Positions 31,941-41,419 of a DNA stretch of 64,000 nucleotides are shown in pieces. Every line of letters starts with the position of its first letter. Within the stretch, counting starts at the first letter, position 1. A program made the position numbers and the translations under genes. Source of the DNA: Thalassotalea fonticola (lineage in GTDB: Bacteria > Pseudomonadota > Gammaproteobacteria > Enterobacterales > Alteromonadaceae); contig NZ_CP136600.1 in NCBI RefSeq assembly GCF_032911225.1, forward strand, positions 248,001 to 312,000. Reading direction: 5' to 3'. The notes under the pieces are model-generated. The model saw nothing but the letters and a program-made list of their open reading frames with translations. It was not told where the DNA came from and made no database searches.

Positions 31941-32687
31941 TTACTTATAATCGCCTTTAAAATGATCAACCCACATCGCAGTTGCACCACAAATAGCAAC
32001 TGGCATTAAGACTAAATTTACAATTGGGATCATCGCAAAAATTGTTACTGTTAAGCCAAAACCGTAGCACTTGCCTTTATGTTCGGTGAGCTTATCACGC
32101 ATTTCAACAAAGCCAACTTTATGATTGTCGAATGGGTAATCACAGTATTGCACCGCCATCATCCAAGCTACGAAGGCGAACCATATTACTTGACCAAAAA
32201 CAGGAATAATCCACAACACTAAAAAGAAACCAATCGCTCTTGGTAAATAATAAACAAGTTTCCGCCACTCGCGGGCAAGAGTTCGAGGGATATCTTTAAT
32301 AACATCGGAAAAACCGCCATCAGCAATTGATTCTCCAGTAAGGTAGCGTTCTAACTTTTCACTTAACAAGCCATTAAAAGGTGCAGCAAGCCAATTTGCC
32401 ACCGTTGAAAATAAAAAGGAAAAACAAATTAGTGCGGTTATATAAAGCAGTGGCTCTGCAAGATAAGTTAACCAACTCAGTCCTTCGGGCAGCCAATTTT
32501 CAAAAGATACGATTAGATCAGAAATATAACTACTGAGATAATAAAAGGCATAACTAAATAAAATTAAATTTACCAATAATGGTACAAATACAAATCGTCT
32601 GATCCCCGGGGTTCTAATAAGTTTAAAACCATGCATAAAATAACCAGCGCCACTTTGAGCAATTGGCTGTTGAATGCCTCTTGTCAT
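31941..32687 (-). CDS. cysZ: CysZ-family sulfate transport protein
   Basis: This 248-residue integral membrane protein matches CysZ (formerly DUF540), a sulfate permease. GAGYFMHGFKLIRTPGIRRFVFVPLLVN at the N-terminus, paired hydrophobic hairpins, and YCDYPFDNHKVGF near residue 190 are typical. The frame extends to 32708, but AAGGAAATTTCA precedes ATG 32687, so I use that start. It is divergent from smc, as in related gammaproteobacteria. Confidence 0.9.
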   Translation of the reverse strand: MTRGIQQPIAQSGAGYFMHGFKLIRTPGIRRFVFVPLLVNLILFSYAFYYLSSYISDLIVSFENWLPEGLSWLTYLAEPLLYITALICFSFLFSTVANWLAAPFNGLLSEKLERYLTGESIADGGFSDVIKDIPRTLAREWRKLVYYLPRAIGFFLVLWIIPVFGQVIWFAFVAWMMAVQYCDYPFDNHKVGFVEMRDKLTEHKGKCYGFGLTVTIFAMIPIVNLVLMPVAICGATAMWVDHFKGDYK

Positions 32688-32870
32688 TGAAATTTCCTTA
32701 TTGATCATATCTAAATTAAAGTATAACTATAGTAACAAATAATCAAAGCCAATAACTGTTACAAAGCATGTGTTTATTTGCTAAGGTAAATATACCAAGA
32801 TAGGCTCAGTCTTATATAATTGCTATAATCAAAACGCTAACTATCAAACAAATAAAAACTATAATAACCA

Positions 32871-35800
32871 ATGCGCTTAAAACAAATCAAATTAGCTGGA
32901 TTTAAATCTTTTGTCGATGTCACGAGTGTGCCATTTCCACAAGAAATGACGGCTATCGTCGGCCCAAATGGTTGTGGTAAATCTAATATAATCGATGCTG
33001 TTCGTTGGGTTTTGGGCGAGAGTTCGGCCAAGAATTTACGCGGCGATAGCATGACCGATGTTATTTTTAATGGTTCTAGTGCTAGAAAACCGGTTGGTCA
33101 AGCGAGTGTTGAGCTCATATTCGACAATACTGATCAACGAATTCAAGGGTCGATGGCTGACCGAAGTGAGATATCTATACGCCGTGTTGTTAATCGGGAC
33201 TCTCAAAATACTTATTATTTAAACGGCAGTAAATGCCGGCGTAAAGACATTACTGACATCTTTTTGGGCACTGGCCTTGGCCCAAGAAGTTACGCAATAA
33301 TTGAACAAGGCATGATCTCAAAGTTAATTGAGTCTAAACCAAAAGATTTACGGGTGTTTATTGAAGAAGCCGCAGGCGTATCTAAGTATAAAGAACGTCG
33401 GCGTGAAACCGAAGTTCGTATTCGCCACACTCGAGATAATTTATTACGACTAGCTGATATCAGACAAGAGTTGGCAATACAAATAGAACGGCTGCATGGT
33501 CAGTCACAAGCCGCTGTTCGGTTTAAAGAATTAAAAGGCCAAGAGCGTACCTTAAAAGCTGAATTAACCGCGATAAAGTGGCGTCAATGCAGAGATGAAT
33601 TAGAAAAGTTTAAACAGCATGAATTAAAAATAGAGCTTAAACTTGATCAATTAGTTGCCAAGCAAAGAGAAGCAGAGCTTGCCATTGTTAATGCCCGAGA
33701 TACTCAAGATGAAGGAGCTAATAAAATTGCTGTTTTGCAACAGCATAAATTAACCTTAACCACCGAGATTACCCGTTTAGAGCAGAATATTAAGCATGCA
33801 AAACAGCGCAAGATAAGTCTCGCAGAAGATAGAAAACGATTGACTGATGATATTCAGCGCAACAGTGAATACTTAAATCAAGAGCTTAAAAAACAACACG
33901 ACTTAAAAAAAGTGATAGCACAAATATTGCCTGAGCTTAATGAAAATGATGCTCGAGTTGAACTATTAACTGAGCAATTGCAAGACATACAGCATCGCCA
34001 ACATGCTTGGCAGTTACACTGGGATAACTTTGTAAAAAAACAATCTGAACATAATAATGCCATTAATGTAATTGCCAACAAAGTACAGTCGACCAGCGAT
34101 TTAATGAGAAAAACAGAGCAACGAATAGAGTCGATTAAACAACAATTAGCAACGTATAAATTGGAGTTATTAAAAAACAAGCTTGGGCAAAGTCATGAGC
34201 ATGCTGTTGAACAAAATATAATGTGTGAGCAATTACACTTAGATGTTGAACAGCTTAGTGATGAATATCAGAATTCTATTATTAGTGAGCAAAGCATCAA
34301 AGCCCAGTTTGATAACATATCCAGTGAGTTGCAAGCTTTGAAATCGAAGCAACGAACATTAAATGAAATTAACCAGCAACGTGCAGATTGGCAGGTAAAG
34401 CAAAATAAGTTTTTGCAGTCGCTAGGTTTTAGTGCAGAGCATAACTTAAGCGAACAACTATCGATAACGCCAGGCTGGGAAACAGCAATAGAAATGGTTT
34501 TAGGTCAATGGTTAAGTGCCTCTTGTCTAGAAATTATTCCAGAGCATCTAGATATTGATGTAGCTCTGCTGATTAAACATGACGAAAATCAACAATCAGT
34601 ACCGATTGTACCAGATAGTTTGGCACAGTTTATTCAAGGTAAACATCCATTTGTTACATTATTAAACTCGGTCAAAGTTGCTCATTCAGAAACTCAAGCA
34701 CAACAAATCGGAAAACAGTTGACTGACAATAACGACTCCGTAATTTGCCCACAAGGTCTTTGGCTTGGCGGTTCATGGCTTAAAAAAGGCGTGGTAGAAC
34801 AACAAAGTGGCCAGTTAAAACGAAATAACGAATTGCTCGAGTTGTCAGTCACTATAAATGAGGCACAAGCTGAGTTCTCTCGATTCAAACAAGACTTTAC
34901 AGCAATTAATGAAAAGAATACGAACCTGAAAAGTAAACTTGAGCAACGAAATCAACAACATCAACAAAGTAAGCAATTGCTGATTGAAAAAGAGCAAGAA
35001 GCGAAGTTACTTAACCAAGAGTTTATGTTCAAGCAAACTCATCAACAAAGTTTGCAAGATGAACTGTTAAAGCAAGAAGCGGCGCTTAATGAAGAGTTGA
35101 AAGTATACGAAAACGAACTAGCTCAGCAGAACGCTTTGGCTAATTCTGCTGGTGATGACAGCGACATTGGTGACACCTTACAACATGAGCGAAATAGCCT
35201 CATGCAACAACTGCAAGATGTGCAATTAACTTTAAAGCAAGTAACTAATGAGCAACAACAACAAAGTTTAGTCATTGAAAAAGCCAAGACAGAATTAGAT
35301 TCTGTTGGCACTGTGCTCGAGCGAGTACAGGAGCAATTATTAATACTGAAACAGCAAAAGCAAGAAATGGCTACAACTCAGCAAGAAAATGATCAACCGA
35401 TTATAAAGCAGCAAGAGCAGTTACAACATTTGTTATTACAAAGCTCAGAAAATGATCTTCAGCAGCAGCATATTAATGCTCAACTAACTGAATCTCATCA
35501 AAATATTGAGCTTTTTAATAGTAATCAACAAAATTTATTGATGTTAATTGAAGAGCAAAGGAGTAAGCTATCGCAGCTTCATATCGATGCTCAAACTTAT
35601 AATGTACGTGCCAAATCTGCTGTTGAGCAATTAGCTGAAATGCAGCAAACATTAACCGTTGTATTAGATAATTTACCTGTTGAGGCGAAAGAGTCGCAAT
35701 GGCAAATTCAACTTGCTCGCGTGAGCAAAGATATTTCAAGACTTGGCGCGATTAATTTAGCTGCCATTGAAGAATTTGAATTACAATCACAGCGCAAAGA

Positions 35801-36359
35801 GTTTTTAGATACACAAAATCAAGATTTAGAGTCGGCATTACATACTCTTGAATCGGCAATTGATAAAATAGATACAGAAACACGGCAAAAATTTAAAGAA
35901 ACCTTTGACCAAGTCAATAATGACTTGAAAATATTGTTTCCAAAAGTGTTTGGTGGCGGTAGTGCATACCTTGAATTAGTTGGGGAAGACCTACTCGAAA
36001 CTGGGGTAACTATCATGGCAAGACCGCCAGGCAAAAAAAATAGTACAATTCACTTACTTTCTGGTGGAGAAAAAGCGCTAACCGCATTATCATTAGTATT
36101 TGCAATATTTAGGTTAAATCCAGCGCCGTTTTGTATGTTGGATGAAGTGGATGCACCACTTGATGACGCGAATGTTGGCCGATTTTGTAAATTGGTTGAA
36201 GAAATGTCTGAAACCGTGCAATTTATTTATATAAGTCATAATAAAATAGCCATGGAAATGGCTTCTCATTTAACCGGTGTTACCATGCATGAACCAGGAG
36301 TGTCGCGTATGGTTGCCGTTGATATTGATGAAGCAGTTGCTATGGCAGAAGCAGTATAA
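32871..36359 (+). CDS. smc: chromosome segregation protein SMC
   Basis: This 1162-residue condensin ATPase has a Walker A GPNGCGKSN (31-39) in the N-terminal head, two long coiled-coil arms rich in Gln/Glu/Lys (about 170-500 and 680-1000) around a hinge (about 505-670), and a C-terminal head with signature LLSGGEKALTALS (about 1062) and Walker B MLDEVDAPLDD (about 1088). Organisms with SMC of this type lack MukB. Its place between cysZ and zipA is the usual one for this lineage. Confidence 0.95.
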   Translation: MRLKQIKLAGFKSFVDVTSVPFPQEMTAIVGPNGCGKSNIIDAVRWVLGESSAKNLRGDSMTDVIFNGSSARKPVGQASVELIFDNTDQRIQGSMADRSEISIRRVVNRDSQNTYYLNGSKCRRKDITDIFLGTGLGPRSYAIIEQGMISKLIESKPKDLRVFIEEAAGVSKYKERRRETEVRIRHTRDNLLRLADIRQELAIQIERLHGQSQAAVRFKELKGQERTLKAELTAIKWRQCRDELEKFKQHELKIELKLDQLVAKQREAELAIVNARDTQDEGANKIAVLQQHKLTLTTEITRLEQNIKHAKQRKISLAEDRKRLTDDIQRNSEYLNQELKKQHDLKKVIAQILPELNENDARVELLTEQLQDIQHRQHAWQLHWDNFVKKQSEHNNAINVIANKVQSTSDLMRKTEQRIESIKQQLATYKLELLKNKLGQSHEHAVEQNIMCEQLHLDVEQLSDEYQNSIISEQSIKAQFDNISSELQALKSKQRTLNEINQQRADWQVKQNKFLQSLGFSAEHNLSEQLSITPGWETAIEMVLGQWLSASCLEIIPEHLDIDVALLIKHDENQQSVPIVPDSLAQFIQGKHPFVTLLNSVKVAHSETQAQQIGKQLTDNNDSVICPQGLWLGGSWLKKGVVEQQSGQLKRNNELLELSVTINEAQAEFSRFKQDFTAINEKNTNLKSKLEQRNQQHQQSKQLLIEKEQEAKLLNQEFMFKQTHQQSLQDELLKQEAALNEELKVYENELAQQNALANSAGDDSDIGDTLQHERNSLMQQLQDVQLTLKQVTNEQQQQSLVIEKAKTELDSVGTVLERVQEQLLILKQQKQEMATTQQENDQPIIKQQEQLQHLLLQSSENDLQQQHINAQLTESHQNIELFNSNQQNLLMLIEEQRSKLSQLHIDAQTYNVRAKSAVEQLAEMQQTLTVVLDNLPVEAKESQWQIQLARVSKDISRLGAINLAAIEEFELQSQRKEFLDTQNQDLESALHTLESAIDKIDTETRQKFKETFDQVNNDLKILFPKVFGGGSAYLELVGEDLLETGVTIMARPPGKKNSTIHLLSGGEKALTALSLVFAIFRLNPAPFCMLDEVDAPLDDANVGRFCKLVEEMSETVQFIYISHNKIAMEMASHLTGVTMHEPGVSRMVAVDIDEAVAMAEAV

Positions 36360-36371
36360 GCAGGCTTGGTA

Positions 36372-37538
36372 ATGGAATTAAATTTTAGAACAATATTAAT
36401 AATCATTAGCGTTATCGTAATTGGTGGCATTTATTTTCATGGTCGGATAAAGATCCGCAAAAACCCTTATAAGCTCAAAGCCAAAGTAAATGATGGCGAT
36501 TTCTCTGAAGAGGATATTCGTAATTATGATACCCAAGGCTTTGATCAAGATGGTGTAGGCCGTCCTAAACCTATTAGCCTTGATGCCGCTGAAATGCCAG
36601 AGCTTACTCAACAGCAATCGGCAGACTTGCAAGCGAATACGCCGCCCCCCATTGAAGATGAGCAATTGCTCGAACAAGCGCCAACATTTTCTGATATTGA
36701 AACCTTGGAAAGTTCAGCACCATTACCTGAGATTGAATCAGCGGTCGAAGTTAAGAGCGAGCCTGTTTTTGAAGATCCGGTCGGCATTAAAAAAAGTACA
36801 ACGATAAAAAATGCTGAGCCTAAGCCACAGATTAAGCCTGAGCAAATAGCAGATCCTAGCGAGCCGGTATTTACTACCTCGGAAACTATAGTTGACGAAG
36901 AGTTGCCAACGATAAGTGCTTTGGCCCAAGAAACCGCTGAGGTACAAGATATTGAAACTGTTAAGCCTGCCAAAGCGAAAGCTAATGCGAAGGTTGCAAC
37001 CACAACCGTGCAACCTATTAATAAAGCAAAAACCAGAGCTGAGTTAAAACGTGATCAACTTGAAATGGACTTTGATCGTGCTAATAGCAACCGTAAAGTA
37101 GAAATTGAACAAGAAGTCTTAGCGTTATCAGTTGTCGTTAACGAAAACCAGTTGATCTCAGGTGCCGCTTTATTACCAAACTTTTTAACCTTAGGCTTAA
37201 AGTTTGGTGAAATGAATATTTTTCATCGCCATCAAGACAACGCTGGTAATGGTAAAATCACCTTTTCAGTCGCCAATATGGTGAATCCAGGTACGTTCGA
37301 TTTAGATAATATGGAAAGTTTTGCCACGAAAGGTATCACTTTATTTATGACTTTACCTAATGCAGGCGACCCAGTAAAAGTCTTTAAGCAAATGTTGTCA
37401 GCCGCGAAACAAGTTGCTAATGAATTTGGCGGGCAAGTACTCGATGGTCAACGTAGCGTGATGACTAAGCAAACCGAGCAACATTATTTAAGTAAAATCA
37501 GAGAGTTTGACCGTAAAGCCCGCCTCGCTGGCTACTAA
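36372..37538 (+). CDS. zipA: cell division protein ZipA
   Basis: This 388-residue protein has the ZipA layout: one N-terminal membrane helix (about 5-22), a short basic stretch, a long Pro/Glu/Ala-rich linker (about 60-245), and a C-terminal FtsZ-binding domain (about 250-385: EVLALSVVVNENQLISGAALLP ... GMNIFHRH-like segment ... SFATKGITLFMTLPNAGDP). It anchors FtsZ to the inner membrane. ATG 36372 is preferred over TTG 36366. It starts 12 bp after smc and is likely cotranscribed. Confidence 0.94.
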   Translation: MELNFRTILIIISVIVIGGIYFHGRIKIRKNPYKLKAKVNDGDFSEEDIRNYDTQGFDQDGVGRPKPISLDAAEMPELTQQQSADLQANTPPPIEDEQLLEQAPTFSDIETLESSAPLPEIESAVEVKSEPVFEDPVGIKKSTTIKNAEPKPQIKPEQIADPSEPVFTTSETIVDEELPTISALAQETAEVQDIETVKPAKAKANAKVATTTVQPINKAKTRAELKRDQLEMDFDRANSNRKVEIEQEVLALSVVVNENQLISGAALLPNFLTLGLKFGEMNIFHRHQDNAGNGKITFSVANMVNPGTFDLDNMESFATKGITLFMTLPNAGDPVKVFKQMLSAAKQVANEFGGQVLDGQRSVMTKQTEQHYLSKIREFDRKARLAGY

Positions 37539-37554
37539 TTTCTTCTAAATTATT

Positions 37555-37574
37555 AAGCCTCCCGATGGAGGCTT
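37555..37574 (+). terminator. hairpin after zipA
   Basis: Perfect 8-bp stem AAGCCTCC / GGAGGCTT with loop CGAT, followed by CTTTCC. Weak T-tract, so termination may be partial. Confidence 0.65.
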
Positions 37575-37603
37575 CTTTCCGTTAATCAAAATAGTAAAAC
37601 CTA

Positions 37604-39553
37604 ATGTTAAATTTTAATACAAAGCAATTATCGATCATTGAGCAACTTAACCAATCGCGAGATGTTTCTGCGCTCGAGTCATTATTTAATGAGCAAGACG
37701 CAAGTAAATTATCACTGAACAACCTATTAATTGTTCTTGAAACTGCTAATGCTCTATACCGCTCGGGCCAACCGATTATTGATGATCAGCTTTATGATGC
37801 TGTTTACTTGCAAGAATTAAAAAATAGAGAGCCAGGCCACCCATTTTTGAGCACGGTTGAACCCGAAGTTGTCATTGATAGTAAGACTGTGGCCCTACCT
37901 CAGAAAATGCTGTCTACAGACAAAGCCTATTCATTCGAAGAAATAAAAAAATGGATAGAGCGCTTAATCAAAGCGGCAAATGAACTTGATATTAATGATT
38001 CAGAAATAAACATTAGAGTTACCCCTAAGCTTGATGGTTATGCTGCTTTTGATGATGGATCTAAGCTTTATACTCGTGGCGATGGTAGCCGCGGACAAGA
38101 TATCACCAGAGCATTTAAGCGTGGCCTTAAAGTTGCTGAGCAGGGTGAGCGAGGACAAGGTCCTGGCGAGATTGTTATCAAGAAAAGCTATTTTGACAAT
38201 GTGTTAAGTGAAAACTTTGAGAATTCCAGAAATATACAAGCCGCGATTATTGCTGAGAAGAAAGTTGATAAAGCTGTGCAAACAGCAATCGATGCCGGCG
38301 CTTGTGTATTTTATCCATTTTCTTTAATTACTAACTGGACTGGACATTACAGTGAAGTATTAAGCAATTTTGAAGATATAGTTGAGCGTATATGGAATGC
38401 GGTTGATTATGATATTGATGGCGTTATTTTTGAAGTAACTAATGACGATATTAAACAGCATATGGGGGCCACAAGGCACCACCATAGATGGCAAATTGCG
38501 TTTAAAGTGAATGATGAGTCAGCTGAGGTTAAAGTTCTAAGAGTGGTGCCACAAACGTCAAGAACAGGGCGAGTTTCACCTGTTGCAGAGTTAGAGCCAA
38601 CAAAACTAAGCGGCGCTACAATAAGTCGCGCAACCGTGCATCATTATAATATGGTTAAAACCAATGGCGTTGGTCCTGGAGCTGTTGTACAACTGGTTCG
38701 AAGTGGTTTGGTTATTCCAAAGATTGAAAAAGTAATAACAGCGGTATCTCCCGAACTGCCAGTAAATTGCCCTAGTTGTGGTACTCATATTTTATGGGAT
38801 TCGGATCATTTGGTTTGCCCAAATAAAACCGACTGTCCAGCACAAACTGAAAACACTTTAGTTCATTTTTTCAAAACGTTGGGTAATAACGATGGTTTCG
38901 GCCCTAAAGTTATTGAGAAACTTCATGAGCATGGACTTAAACGAATTCATGAAATTTATGATGCTGCAAAAAATAGCTTTGTCGGCTTTGGTTTTGGTGA
39001 CAAAACCGCCCAAAATCTAGTTGAACAATTAAAAGCGAGCAGAGAGATAGAAATAGAGGATTGGCGATTCCTTGCGGCATTTGGTGTAAGTAGACTTGCC
39101 GGCGGCAATTGCGAGAAGCTGTTACAGCATCATTCCTTAGATGAACTTTTTCAAGCCGGTGTTGAAGATTTAGTTAAGCTTGATGGTTTTGCCCAAGTTA
39201 GCGCTGAAGCGATTGTTGAGGGATTAGAAAATGTAAGAGAAGAGTACTTTAAAGTTAAATCATTAAACTTTAACTTAGCTATAACAACTAAAATTTCTGA
39301 ACAATCAACTGTTGAAACACCAATTCTTGGCAAGGTGATCGTATTTACAGGCACTATGTTACAAGGCTCTCGTGGCGATATGGAAAAACAAGCCAAAGCA
39401 CTTGGTGCTAAAGTAGCTAAATCTGTTTCCAGTAAAACCTCTTACCTTGTAGCGGGGGAAAAAGTTGGAGCAAATAAAATCAATGCCGCTAAAGACAAAG
39501 GGGTTTTGGTGTTGTCTGAGCAAGAGTACCTTGAGTTATTGAGTGATGCCTAA
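37604..39553 (+). CDS. divergent NAD-dependent DNA ligase-like protein
   Basis: A 649-residue protein with the full domain order of bacterial LigA: domain Ia-like (YRSGQPIIDDQLYD, 52-65), adenylation domain with KLDG (142-145), OB fold (SRTGRVSPVAELEP), four-Cys zinc finger (CPSC...CPNKTDC), helix-hairpin-helix region and a C-terminal BRCT domain (about 570-645). It sits after zipA, where ligA normally lies. By hand alignment to E. coli LigA, several essential residues differ: Glu113 is Thr140, Lys290 is Glu277, Tyr22/His23 are Leu51/Tyr52, and the VRGE Arg is Pro. The nucleophile Lys142 is kept. It may be a paralogue with altered donor or partner. No clear ribosome binding site precedes the ATG. 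Confidence 0.75.
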   Translation: MLNFNTKQLSIIEQLNQSRDVSALESLFNEQDASKLSLNNLLIVLETANALYRSGQPIIDDQLYDAVYLQELKNREPGHPFLSTVEPEVVIDSKTVALPQKMLSTDKAYSFEEIKKWIERLIKAANELDINDSEINIRVTPKLDGYAAFDDGSKLYTRGDGSRGQDITRAFKRGLKVAEQGERGQGPGEIVIKKSYFDNVLSENFENSRNIQAAIIAEKKVDKAVQTAIDAGACVFYPFSLITNWTGHYSEVLSNFEDIVERIWNAVDYDIDGVIFEVTNDDIKQHMGATRHHHRWQIAFKVNDESAEVKVLRVVPQTSRTGRVSPVAELEPTKLSGATISRATVHHYNMVKTNGVGPGAVVQLVRSGLVIPKIEKVITAVSPELPVNCPSCGTHILWDSDHLVCPNKTDCPAQTENTLVHFFKTLGNNDGFGPKVIEKLHEHGLKRIHEIYDAAKNSFVGFGFGDKTAQNLVEQLKASREIEIEDWRFLAAFGVSRLAGGNCEKLLQHHSLDELFQAGVEDLVKLDGFAQVSAEAIVEGLENVREEYFKVKSLNFNLAITTKISEQSTVETPILGKVIVFTGTMLQGSRGDMEKQAKALGAKVAKSVSSKTSYLVAGEKVGANKINAAKDKGVLVLSEQEYLELLSDA

Positions 39554-40204
39554 CTCCTTGATGGCTTGATTTTCTATTACTTGAAATGATTTGTTAAGGC
39601 TTTCATTATTAGCAACTGTTATCATCGCGTTGGCTAAAACTGACGCTTCTATAGGCTTAACAGCTTTCAGTGGACCGATAAACATAAATGAGAACACCTT
39701 ACAAAAAAGCGCGGTAATGTGTTCTAAACGCCTAAACTCTTTCCTATCACCTAGTAATAAACTTGGTCTAAACACAAAAGTCGCATTTAAATTTAATGTT
39801 TTTAATGCGCACTCCATCTTACCTTTTATCTGGTTGTAAAATGAATTGGACTTAGGGTTTGCCCCTAATGCACTAATCACTAGAAATTTATTCACAGCAT
39901 GCTTTTTAGCTAATTTGGCTATATGAATAACCAAGTCATGATCTATGTTAGTAAATGCAGTGCGACTACCCGCTTTTTTGATTGTAGTGCCTAAACAACA
40001 GAATACTTCGTCTACGGCAAACAAATCTTCGTTACTGTTTATATCATCAAAATTGACAACTACTTGGGTTAGTTTTTTATTAACAACCGGAAGTGGGGCT
40101 CGAACAGCAATAATCACTTTTCGGTAATTATCATTATCAAGTAATAATTGCAAACAATGTCGGCCTGTTAAACCTGATGCGCCCAAAAGTAAAACTGATT
40201 TCAT
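39536..40204 (-). CDS. atypical SDR / NAD(P)-binding oxidoreductase
   Basis: A 222-residue Rossmann protein with LLLGASGLTGRHCLQLLL (4-21) as cofactor loop, DEVFCCLGTTIKKAGS (about 65-80), the Tyr-containing FYNQIKGKMECAL (YxxxK-like, about 122-134) and FRPSLLLGDR. This pattern fits the HTATIP2/YwnB-like atypical SDR group annotated as putative reductases. The 3' end overlaps the convergent ligase-like gene by 18 bp. Substrate unknown. Confidence 0.78.
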   Translation of the reverse strand: MKSVLLLGASGLTGRHCLQLLLDNDNYRKVIIAVRAPLPVVNKKLTQVVVNFDDINSNEDLFAVDEVFCCLGTTIKKAGSRTAFTNIDHDLVIHIAKLAKKHAVNKFLVISALGANPKSNSFYNQIKGKMECALKTLNLNATFVFRPSLLLGDRKEFRRLEHITALFCKVFSFMFIGPLKAVKPIEASVLANAMITVANNESLNKSFQVIENQAIKELGITQ

Positions 40205-40987
40205 CTGTACTATATTCTCTATCTTTTTTATATCATTTTGTAGTAAAGAATAGCATTTTTATAATAAATTTTAATTAAAGAATGAATGAAAATTCACTTG
40301 AGAAATAGATAAATTTTTTATAAAAAAATGCTTGCAAATTTTCAGGCCAATAAAAATAAGGGGTGTGAAAAGTTATCCACTGATTCTGTGCAAAACTTTT
40401 TTTCTCTGCTATGAGCGACTGTAATTAAACTGTAACCGCAATGTAATGTTACGAAATTTCGTAATTGTAAATCATAGCTTACCTTATAGTGCCCATATTA
40501 TAAGGGATTAAGTTTTATGCACAGTGTTATCCACAGGTGTTTTTGCTGGAGTTTAAACATTAAAGTTCTTATTGATTTTGATTGTTTGCATAATATTCAG
40601 CATATATGAATAAATGAAACTTTATAGAATGTGAATTTCTGAAGGTATTAGCATTGGACAATTGGCACAGTTTTAATATTTGCAGCTTATTTAGTCATTC
40701 TACTGTATATTGCTACAGGCCTTATGAAAAAGGCTTTGTAGAGTAATTAAGTTTTCTTCAACTACGAAATATTCGTTATTAAAGCAGGGCGTTGTAAACA
40801 GCAACGACTAAAGCACTAATTAAGACCTTTGCCAGCAGTAAAAATTTAATTAGTACAAAAGAACAATTTAATCACCATCTACAAAATGCGCTTTATTTTA
40901 ATTGGTTTACTATTTTTAAATTTTCAATTTAGTTATCAACAGTGTATAAATGCATCATTTTAGTGCGAGTTTAGAACCAAAATGCGG
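40205..40987. other. AT-rich gene-poor region with DnaA-box cluster
   Basis: No convincing gene in 783 bp. It holds three sequences matching TTWTNCACA (40387-40395 reverse, 40515-40523 and 40527-40535 forward), near matches at 40373-40381 and about 40932, and a perfect 16-bp palindrome at 40449-40464. Two short hydrophobic frames (40661-40741 without a standard start, 40886-40963 from ATG without ribosome binding site) are noted but not called. The promoter of the leftward SDR gene must lie near its left end. Confidence 0.6.
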
Positions 40988-41419
40988 TCAGTTTATTTTT
41001 TTTGCTGTGCTCATTCCGACAAACATTACCAGAATAAATACCAATATTTTTTCATTGCCAGTACTAAGGTTCGCTAGGGCTGGTCCCGGACAAATCCCCA
41101 CAACTCCCCAACCAATGCCAAAAATTCCAGCCCCAATAACCAACTTTTTATCGACTTCATTTTTAACAGGTAAAGCGAAAGAGTTATTTAATATTGGTTT
41201 TATCATTCGCTTTATTAATAATTGGTATCCGAGTGTATAAATAATCAAACCTCCACCCATAACGAAAGCTAAACTAGCATCCCATTGGCCAAATATATCA
41301 AGAAAATTTAGTACCTTTTTTGGTTCAACCATTTGGGCCACGGTTAAGCCCGCGCCAAAGGCCAAACCACAAATTAAAGCGATCAAATTATTTATCATAC
41401 TTTTACTCGTTGATTTCAT
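40988..41419 (-). CDS. YeeE/YedE-type transporter, second half (DUF6691-like)
   Basis: A 143-residue membrane protein with four predicted helices. LICGLAFGAGLTVAQMVEPKKVLNFLDIFGQWD and IGWGVVGICPGPALANL are hallmarks of the C-terminal half of YeeE/YedE-like proteins implicated in sulfur-compound (thiosulfate) uptake; the ICPGP cysteine is likely functional. ATG 41419 is the start because GGAG lies 8 bases before it; the longer frame upstream overlaps the partner gene. Start and partner stop overlap (TGATG). Confidence 0.88.
   Translation of the reverse strand: MKSTSKSMINNLIALICGLAFGAGLTVAQMVEPKKVLNFLDIFGQWDASLAFVMGGGLIIYTLGYQLLIKRMIKPILNNSFALPVKNEVDKKLVIGAGIFGIGWGVVGICPGPALANLSTGNEKILVFILVMFVGMSTAKKIN

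Noticed and set aside
40205..40987. Chromosomal origin (oriC)
   Set aside because: No dnaA, dnaN, gidA or mnmE genes nearby and no GATC clustering; DnaA boxes alone do not make an origin.
40950..41240. 96-codon plus-strand frame
   Set aside because: It is the shadow of the DUF6691-like gene on the other strand, whose membrane-protein pattern and coupling to YeeE are clear.
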